Source of the DNA: Areca catechu
Taxonomy: Eukaryota > Streptophyta > Magnoliopsida > Arecales > Arecaceae
Length of the DNA: 64,000 nt
NCBI GenBank assembly: GCA_021397845.1
Contig: JAHSVC010000065.1
Span: forward strand, 2,382,233 to 2,446,232
Reading direction: 5' to 3'
Numbering within the stretch: the stretch's first letter is position 1; every line of letters starts with the position of its first letter. A program made the position numbers and the translations under genes. The notes below the pieces were generated by a model that saw only the letters and a list, made by a program, of their open reading frames with translations, ran no database searches and was not told the origin of the DNA. This document shows, piece after piece, positions 57,440 to 64,000 of the stretch.

Positions 57440-57824
57440 CTCTGGAATCCCATGTTTCGGGGAACGACCTTGTTGTTGTGTCAGAGTGATTGCCAACTAT
57501 GATGTAAAGCAAATCCTTATCGATAATGGAAGCTGTATGAAAGTTTTGTTATATGATGCCTTTATCAGAATGAACTTATCCAGATCAAGGCTGCAAGAAT
57601 CTCCCATGCCGCTGACGGGCTTCGGGGGAAACTCCATCAGAGTTGAAGGAGAAATAATGCTGCCTGTGACCATCGGGCGGAGCCTTACCAGAAGACTCTC
57701 ACCATCAACTTTGTGGTCATTCGTACGACCTTGGCTTATAATGCCATCCTTGGCCGACCGGCCCTCAACAAGTTTCGCGTTATCGTTTCCACCTACCACT
57801 GCTAGCAAAGTTTCCGACTTGTAA
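57440..57824 (+). pseudogene. TatG protease
   Basis: Retropepsin-type aspartic protease. QILIDNGSCMKVLLYDAF has D-N-G at the catalytic site where D-S/T-G is usual; Tat proteases often carry DNGSS. It continues with PMPLTGFGGNSIRVEGEI and LPVTIG. A frame change near 57690 shifts the flap and C-terminal part (TFVVIRTTLAYNAILGRP). Confidence 0.75.
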
Positions 57825-57959
57825 CGGAGTCGAAGTGTGGGGAGATCGAAGGATGGCCAGACAATGCTTGACTATCCATGATAAACAGTCAGAAGGACAC
57901 CACACTCTTGAACAACTTGATCCTAGAGCCGAAGCCAAAGGCCATGGCCAACCTGTCAA

Positions 57960-59440
57960 GAAGATTGTGTTTGTCCCCTTCAGGAGGACGACCCCACCAG
58001 GGTTCTCCAAATTGGAAGCACTCTTAGCGAGGGGGTCAAGTTGGAACTGATTGACTTCCTGAGAAGTAATACAGATATTTTTGCTTAGTGGTGTCGGATA
58101 TGATAGGCATTCTGTCGGAGGTCATCACTCACCAGCTTAAGGTGGATCCGTCCTATAGGCCCGTCCGACAGAAGAAAAGGAGCTTCGCTCCTGAGAGACA
58201 GAGGATGATTGATGAAGAAGTCAAGAAACTCTTTGAGGCCAGCTTCATCAGAGGGCTCATTACCCAGACTGGTTAGCGAATGTTGTCATGGTATAGAAGG
58301 CTAACGGGAAGTGGAGAATATATGTGGACTACATTGACCTCAACAAGGCCTGTCCGAAGGATAGCTTTCCTTTGCCAAAGATTGATCATCTAGTAGACGC
58401 CACGGCCGGCCATCAGCTTCTGAGCTTTATGGATGCTTTTTCGACTACAACCAGATTAGAATGCACCCGGAAGATGAGGAGAAAACAGTCTTTGTCACCG
58501 ACAAGGGGCTGTACTGTTACAAAATGATGCCCTTTGGCTTGAAGAATGCCGATGCTACTTTCCAAAGACTGATCAATGGAGTCTTCGAAGGGCAGCTTGG
58601 GTGGAACATGGAGGCATGCATTGATGATATGATAGTCAAGAGCCTCCATAAGGCCGACCACATCAAAGACTTGTAGGAGTCCTTTGACATGTTGAGATGT
58701 GATCGGATGAAGCTGAACCCTGCCAAGTGCACATTCGGAGTTACTTCCGGGAAGTTCCTTGGTTTCTTGGTCATACAAAGAGGAATTGAAGTTAACCTTG
58801 ACAAAATCAGAGCTATTATTGAGATGGGGCATCCGACCAACAAGAAACAAGTGCAAGAGCTTACCGGTCATATAGCTTCTCTCAGCCGTTTCATCTCCGG
58901 ACGGTTGAGAAGTGCTTACCATTTTTCAAGACCTTGCACCGGTCAGACCGCTTCCACTGGATCGACGAGTATTAGTCGGCTTTTGAATCTTTGAATGATT
59001 ACCTAAAGAACCCTCCGTTATTGGCCAAACCAACAAAGGGAGAGGCATTATACCTGTATCTATCGGCGTCGGACGAGACGATCAGCTTCGTCCTCGTGCG
59101 AGTGGGAGAAGATGGCTAGCAGAAACCTGTCTACTACACCAGTAAGGTTCTCCATGATGCCGAAACAAGGTGCCCTAAGATGCAGAAGCTTGTCTATTTT
59201 TGATCATAGTAGCCAAGCAACTCTGACCCTACTTCCAGGAACATCCTATCATTGTCCTATCCGACCAACCTCTCAAGGCGATTCTCAGAAGTCCGGACAC
59301 GTCCGGTCGACTCGCCAAGTGGGCTGTCAAGCTTGGTGAATTCGATATCTCTTTTCAATCCCGGTCAGCCATGAAAGCCCAGGTAATTGTTGACTTTATT
59401 GCAGAATGTACCTGGAGATAGGAGGCATCCCTACAGGCGG
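57960..59440 (+). pseudogene. TatG reverse transcriptase and first RNase H
   Basis: Thumb, palm and fingers are readable across frames: THQLKVDPSYRPVRQKKRSF (58127), YIDLNKACPKDSFPLPKID (58327), LLSFMDAF, then MHPEDEEKTVFVTDKGLYCY (58461). The palm motif is ACIDDMIVKS rather than AYVDD. KCTFGVTSGKFLGFLV and QELTGHIASLSRF follow. The first RNase H lies at 59030-59430 (KLVYFLIIVAKQL-like, FDISFQSRSAMKAQVI). At least eight frame changes or stops. Confidence 0.8.
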
Positions 59441-59479
59441 CCAGTGCACCTGAAGCTGAAATCATTGAAGAAATAGAGC

Positions 59480-60096
59480 CTGCTTGGACCCTTCATGTGG
59501 ACGGAGTGTCCAACCTTATAGGCTATGAAGCGGGTCTGATCCTAGCTAACCCCGATGGGCAAAGCTTGGAGTATGCTTTGCACTTTGTATTTCAAGTGTC
59601 AAGCAACCAAGCGGAGTATGAAGCCCTCCTAGCGGGACTAAGAATTGCCAATGAGTTGGGCATCGGCCGAGTTAGGGTCTTTTCCGACTCTTAACTGGTG
59701 GTGAATCAGGTGAAGGGCGAATTCAAGACCAGAGATCTGACACTGGCCAAGTACTTAAGCAAGGTACAAAATTTCATATCTCGGCTCAAGTTCTTTGAAA
59801 TTCTCCATATACCTCGATTACAGAACTCCCGGGCGGATGGTTTGTCACGGTTGGCCACCGTCGCTACCAGCACCTCTGATCGAACTTTTATGGAGTATCT
59901 ACAATGCCCGAGCATCACTGAAGAGTTGACAGAAGTCCACCAAGTTGAACAAGAAGCCTCTTGGATAGATCCAATCATTACCTTCCTTATTAGAGGGACT
60001 CTGCCAGAAAATTTGATCGAGGCCAAGCGTATACATTGGACGGCTTCGAAATATGTCGTCCTCGATGGTACTCTCTACAAGCGGTCATTCTCATAG
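59480..60096 (+). pseudogene. TatG second RNase H (archaeal-type)
   Basis: WTLHVDGVSN, NQAEYEALLAGLRIANEL, FSDS, a stop (TAA at 59695 for the CAG of TatF), then LVVNQV and ADGLSRLA. Two open pieces, 59497-59694 and 59698-60096, flank the stop. It is parallel to 46697-47300 in TatF. Confidence 0.8.
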
Positions 60097-61190
60097 TCCT
60101 TACTGAAGTGCTTGGGGCCGACTGATGCAGACTACACACATAGAAAGGTGCACGAAGGCATCTATGATGACCACCTGGGAGGAAGGTCCCTTGCTTATAA
60201 GATTATCCGACAGGGATACTATTGGCCTACGATCCAGAAGGACGCGTCGGACTTCGTCAAAAAGTGCGATGCATGCCAGAGGTACTCTAATATTCAAAGG
60301 AGGCCCACCAGTCAGCTGGTTCCACTCACTGCGCCTTGGCCATTTGCACAGTGGGAGATGGATATCCTGGGCCCATTCCCTCTAGCATCTGGCCAATGAA
60401 AATTCCTCCTCGTGGCATTGACTACTTTACCAAATGGGTGGAGGTCGAACCACTGGCATAGATAACTGAGGCCAAGGTGGAGAACTTTGTTAGGAATTGC
60501 ATCATCTTCTGATTCGGCATCCCTCAAGTAATCATCACTGACAACGGAAGACAGTTTGACAATTCTAGGTTCCGGAACTTCTACCAACAATACCACATAT
60601 CTCATCGGCTTACATCGATCGGCCACCCTCAATCCAACAGAGAAGCCGAAGTCACTAACAGGACATTCTTACATGGATTGAAGACTCGACTGAATGATGC
60701 CAAAGCTGGGCAGAAGAACTTCACTCAGTACTCTGGGCCTATCGGACAACTGCTCGAACGGCGATTGGGGAGACTCTATTCAACCTGACTTATGGAAGTG
60801 AGGCGGTCATCCCTGTGGAAGTGTCCTTGCAATCCTTGTGGATTGATCATTTCACCGAGCCAACCAACTCAGAGCGAAGGAGAGCTGACCTGGACCTGCT
60901 AGAAGAGACCCGGCTCCAAGCAAGTTTGAAGATGGCAACTTATCGACAGAAGATGGCCAGATACTACAACTCTCGAGTCAAGGCTCGAACTTTCCAAGTC
61001 GGAGATTTGGTTTTGTGAAATACTGAGATATCAATGCTGATTGAGCAAGGAAAACTTTCTCCCAATTGGGAAGGCCCTTATAAAGTCGTTGAGGTAATCC
61101 GAGTCGGGACTTACCGACTCGAGCATCTAGATGGGCGGCAAGTGGCGTGCCCTGGAATGTAGATAACCTTCGCAAGTATTATCAATAAAG
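60097..61190 (+). pseudogene. TatG integrase
   Basis: HHCC zinc finger (VHEGIYDDHLGGRSLAYKI ... CDACQRYSN) in the open piece 60112-60399. The core has MDILGPFP, then after a frame change FTKWVEVEP, IITDNGRQFDN-like and HPQSNREAEVTNR. The usual NGE is NRE here, but the catalytic E is kept. The C-terminus (60815-61018) has YYNSRVKARTFQVGDLVL, then WEGPYKVVEVIR. Stops at 60398, 60459 and 60512. Confidence 0.8.
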
Positions 61191-61199
61191 GCCACAACA

Positions 61200-61790
61200 T
61201 CTTTCGCAGCCCACATCCAAAAGGTTCGACCCCGGTCGGCAAAGGCTCTAGGGCAGCCCACTTCCAAAGAGTCTGACCCCGGTCAGCAAAGGCTCGAAGG
61301 CAGCCCACTTCCAAAAAGTTTGACCCCGATCGGTAAAGGCTTTAGGGTAGCCCACTTCCAAAAAGTCCGACCCCGGTCGGCAAAGACTCTAGGGCAGCCC
61401 ACTTCCAAAAAGTCCGACCCCGGTCAGCAAAGGGTCTACGACAGCCCACTTCCAAAAAGTCGACCTCGATTGGCAAAGGCTCTAGGGAACCCGGTCGGTA
61501 AAGGCTCTAGAGTAGCCCACTTCCTAAAAGATCGATCCCGGTCGGCAAAGGCTCTAGGGCAGCCCACTTCCAAAAAGTTCGATCCTGGTCGGTAAAGGCT
61601 CATGGCAGCCCACTTCCAAAAAGTTTGACCCCGGTCGGCAAAGGCTCTAGGGCAGCCCACTTCTAAAAAGTTCGATCTCGATCGGCAAAGGCTCTAGGGC
61701 AGCCCACTTCCAAAAAGTCCGATCTCGGTCGGCAAAGGCTCTAGGGTAGCCCAATTCCAAAAGTCCGACCCCGATCAAATAACAGCTTCG
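61200..61790. repeat. ~47-bp minisatellite after TatG integrase
   Basis: About twelve copies at 47-bp spacing (61217, 61264, 61311 and on): cccacttccaaaaagtccga, ccccggtcggcaaaggctct, agggcag. Homologous to the 46-bp TatF array. Confidence 0.9.
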
Positions 61791-61803
61791 AAACGATCCA
61801 TAT

Positions 61804-63560
61804 TGTTGATCCCATAAGTGATTTTGATGATAACCAAATATTGGAGCATGTACATTTATTTCTAACAACTCTTCAAGTATTTTACAAGTTTTTGTAGGAT
61901 GAGTTAATTGTTCAAGTTTCAACTACTACACCTTTATTTCTTGTTTGAGTTGTATTGTAATTAGTTTTTGTAAAGAAGAACTTAATGAAAAAGCTAAAAA
62001 AAAATCATGTAAAAGGGGTTACTTCTGTGTGTATGTGCCTTAGAATTATTTTTAGTTGGTATGTTTGAAAACATAAGAGTGTTGGTAAGAGTTTTTCATT
62101 GAGTTCAAATGCAAAAATCCTGAAGAAGATACTCGAGCCGACCCAACATGTAGAAGAGCCGACTCCATCTCATGGCACGCAGCAAGGATTCTGGTATGCA
62201 GCAATCCGAGCCGACTCGAAGGAAATCGAGCCGACTCCAGTGAATCTGAATCGATTGGAATCAATGATCCAACTCTTCTAGAGTCCAGTTTTTGAAGATT
62301 TCTAAAACAGCCATGCAAGCCGACCCGAACCAAAAAGAGGCGACTTTGCCAGACCTAATTTCGAAGACCTGAGAAAGTGAGCCGACCCAAACTGCAACGA
62401 GCCGACTCTTCTAGAGTGATGTTTTCAGAACTTGAGAAGACGAGCCGACCCAAGATCAAAAGAGCCGACTCCTCGAGTTCAAATTTTTCTAAGATACAAG
62501 TTCGAGCCGACCCGAGCTATAAAGAGCCGACTCGTCTAGAGTGAAGTTTTGTGCTCTAAGACAAAGAGTCGATTGCACTTAAGTTTTGGTGACTCGACCC
62601 ATCGACTCGAAGGATCTGAGCCGACTCGAAGAAATCCGAGCCGACTCAAACATCATTTTCAGGCATCCAATGGCTAGTTCCAGAATTCATTTTTGAATGC
62701 CAAAAGGTGCTCCAACGGTCACAAATCACTTCCCAATGATCTACAATGGCTAAATTGCCTTGGGATGATAAAAGACTTTATATTGAAGGATTTGAATTTT
62801 CTTGAAGCAATTAAGAGAGAGTTCTTCAAAGAAAAGAGAGCTTCATTGAATATCCTACCTACCAACAGCAAAAGAGCACAAGAGTATTCAAGTCAGCCTT
62901 CAAGTCTTCACCAACTCCTATTTGAAGCTTGAAGCAATTTGGGAAGAAGCCACTGAAGTAATTAAAGCTTATTCAAGTGCATTCAAGTGGACTTCCAATA
63001 AGCTGCACTGGCAACTATCTGACAAATTGAGTTTGTCATTTTATTGCATTTATTTCAATTCAATTTTTGAATTGTTAGGTTATTGGTGAGCCCGGTTGAA
63101 AAACCAAATAGGTTGTTGGTGAGTCTTGATAAAAACCAAGTGTTGGGTTCTTGGTGATCTTGGTAAAATCAAGTTAGGTTCTTGGTGATCCTGTGAAAAC
63201 CAAGTTGGGTTTCTATGGTGAGCCTGTTTAAATCCAAAGGGTGTTGGGTTTTCTTTGGTGATCCCGTTAAAATCAAAGTGTAGAGGTTTTGGATTATGAT
63301 CCTGTAAAACAATTATACTGTATTCGGGTGTGAATATAGTGAAATCCCAAGTGGTATTTGGGTAGTGGATGTAGGAGCTGGGTTGCTCCGAACCACTATA
63401 AATTTTGTGTATTTGTGTTGTGCTTCTTTACCCTTAGGTTCTGCAATTTATTACTCTATCACAGCACCTACCACTTGCAAGGGATTTTTTAATTGCACAA
63501 TATCTTGCTTTTATTTTTTAATTTTCATTTCAGCCCCCTTTGGGTAGCCACCTGGATAAT
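61804..63560 (+). repeat. 5' LTR of the SIRE-like element
   Basis: ~1.75 kb. The exact end is uncertain: CA at 63531-63532, or just before the PBS. It contains a cluster of gagccgactc motifs (62130-62660). Positions 63080-63260 hold ~45-bp repeats of ggt(t)cttggtgatc(t/c)tg with aaaaccaag(t). Confidence 0.7.
62130..62660. repeat. gagccgactc-rich region in the SIRE-like LTR
   Basis: More than ten copies of gagccgac(t/c)c at irregular 15-60 bp intervals within otherwise varied sequence. Confidence 0.75.
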
Positions 63561-63563
63561 AAC

Positions 63564-63575
63564 TGGTATCAGAGC
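63564..63575 (+). other. Primer binding site of the SIRE-like element
   Basis: TGGTATCAGAGC, complementary to initiator tRNA-Met. Confidence 0.9.
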
Positions 63576-63628
63576 AGTGTCTCTGAATACATTAGAGTAA
63601 AGATCGACGGCTCATCCAATTAGTACAT

Positions 63629-64000
63629 CTTTGGCGGAAGGCCAATCAACTAATAGACCTCCACTCTTCACTAGCACAAATTATGCATATGGAAAGCTAG
63701 ATTGAAGATTTATATTCAAGCAGTTGATTTTCAGTTGTGGAAGGTCATTCTAAAGGGTCCTTATATCCCCATGGTTAAAATTGATGGAGTAAACATTCCA
63801 AAACCTGAAGAGGATTGAGACGAACATGACATGAAAATGGTTGAGTTAAATGCCAAAGCGATGAATCTATTATATTATGCTTTGGATAGTAATGAGTTTA
63901 ATCAAATTTCTATTTGCTTTTTGCAAAGAAAATTTGGGATAAACTCGAAGTGACCCATAAAGGAATTTCTTAAGTGAAGTTTTCAAAAAATCTTATTCTT
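63629..64000 (+). pseudogene. Copia gag, 5' end
   Basis: Across a frame change near 63696 it reads GQSTNRPPLFTSTNYAY, WKARLKIYIQAVDFQLW, VKIDGVNIPKPEED, a TGA at the expected Trp, then MKMVELNAKAMNLLYYALDS and IWDKLEVTHKG. This is the UBN2-type gag of SIRE/Maximus Copia elements. No ATG is evident at the expected start (ctttggcggaaggcc). It runs off the window. Confidence 0.8.

Larger units (their letters stand above)
55506..61803 (+). mobile_element. TatG: Gypsy/Tat element lacking its 3' part
   Basis: 5' LTR end, PBS, gag, protease, RT, RNase H, aRNH, integrase and the 47-bp minisatellite are present in order. At 61803 it is cut by the SIRE-like LTR, so the antisense gene and 3' LTR expected from TatF are not here. 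Same family as TatF by LTR, pol and minisatellite similarity. Confidence 0.9.
61804..64000 (+). mobile_element. SIRE/Maximus-like Copia element, left part
   Basis: An LTR starting TGTTGATCCC is inserted in TatG. The initiator-Met PBS is at 63564-63575, followed by the start of gag. It runs off the right edge, so pol and the 3' LTR are outside the window. Confidence 0.85.

Noticed and set aside
1..64000. tRNA, rRNA or CRISPR features
   Set aside because: None seen. Tandem arrays here have adjoining diverged units without unique spacers, and tRNA-like matches are only retrotransposon primer sites.

Overview
The window is plant nuclear DNA and almost entirely transposable elements. It holds one recognisable host-type gene, a broken LRR receptor-like protein. 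Gypsy elements of the Tat and Tekay/Del lineages, a SIRE-like Copia element, a L1-type LINE fragment and MITE-like foldbacks show a land plant. A monocot, perhaps a palm, is an impression only; no marker gene settles it. Frameshifts and in-frame stops occur in every coding region, so decay, assembly error or both are present.

Layout. 735-5235: non-autonomous Tat element TatA (+) with a gag remnant, an antisense gene and a 3' LTR. 5469-5630: Tourist-like MITE. 5640-6623, continuing at 17896-18000: array of ~320-bp repeats. 6624-17895: complete non-autonomous Tat element TatB (-) with two LTRs, PBS, PPT and the 5-bp target duplication AGATC; its pol is absent and minisatellites lie in that place. 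17901-21838: intergenic, with a 154-bp hairpin and a foldback. 21839-24955: LRR-RLP pseudogene. 25923-34548: Tekay/Del chromovirus TekC (-) with gag, PR, RT, RNase H, integrase and a chromodomain-like tail. 35792-43903: TekD (+), related LTRs around a non-coding interior, with a 1.28-kb insertion in the 3' LTR. 43911-44258: inverted piece of TekD-type interior. 44259-45085: truncated LTR. 45086-53025: TatF (+) with pol, antisense gene and 3' LTR, 5' part missing. 53030-53900: Copia RT/RNase H fragment (-). 54475-54640: possible CACTA end. 55250-55505: LINE RT fragment. 55506-61803: TatG (+), 5' LTR end through integrase, 3' part missing. 61804-64000: SIRE-like Copia element running off the window.

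The most interesting point is a gene encoded antisense to the element in all three Tat copies that keep their 3' part (TatA, TatB, TatF). It looks like the family annotated as 'putative gypsy type transposon' (PF04195-like): a conserved N-terminal domain with a G-W-x-S-(R/K)-(F/Y)-F-F motif and, in TatB and TatF, a coiled-coil C-terminus. Each copy shows a GT-AG intron at the same place in the protein, and TatB and TatF each show a second. The gene is kept in the two elements that have lost pol.
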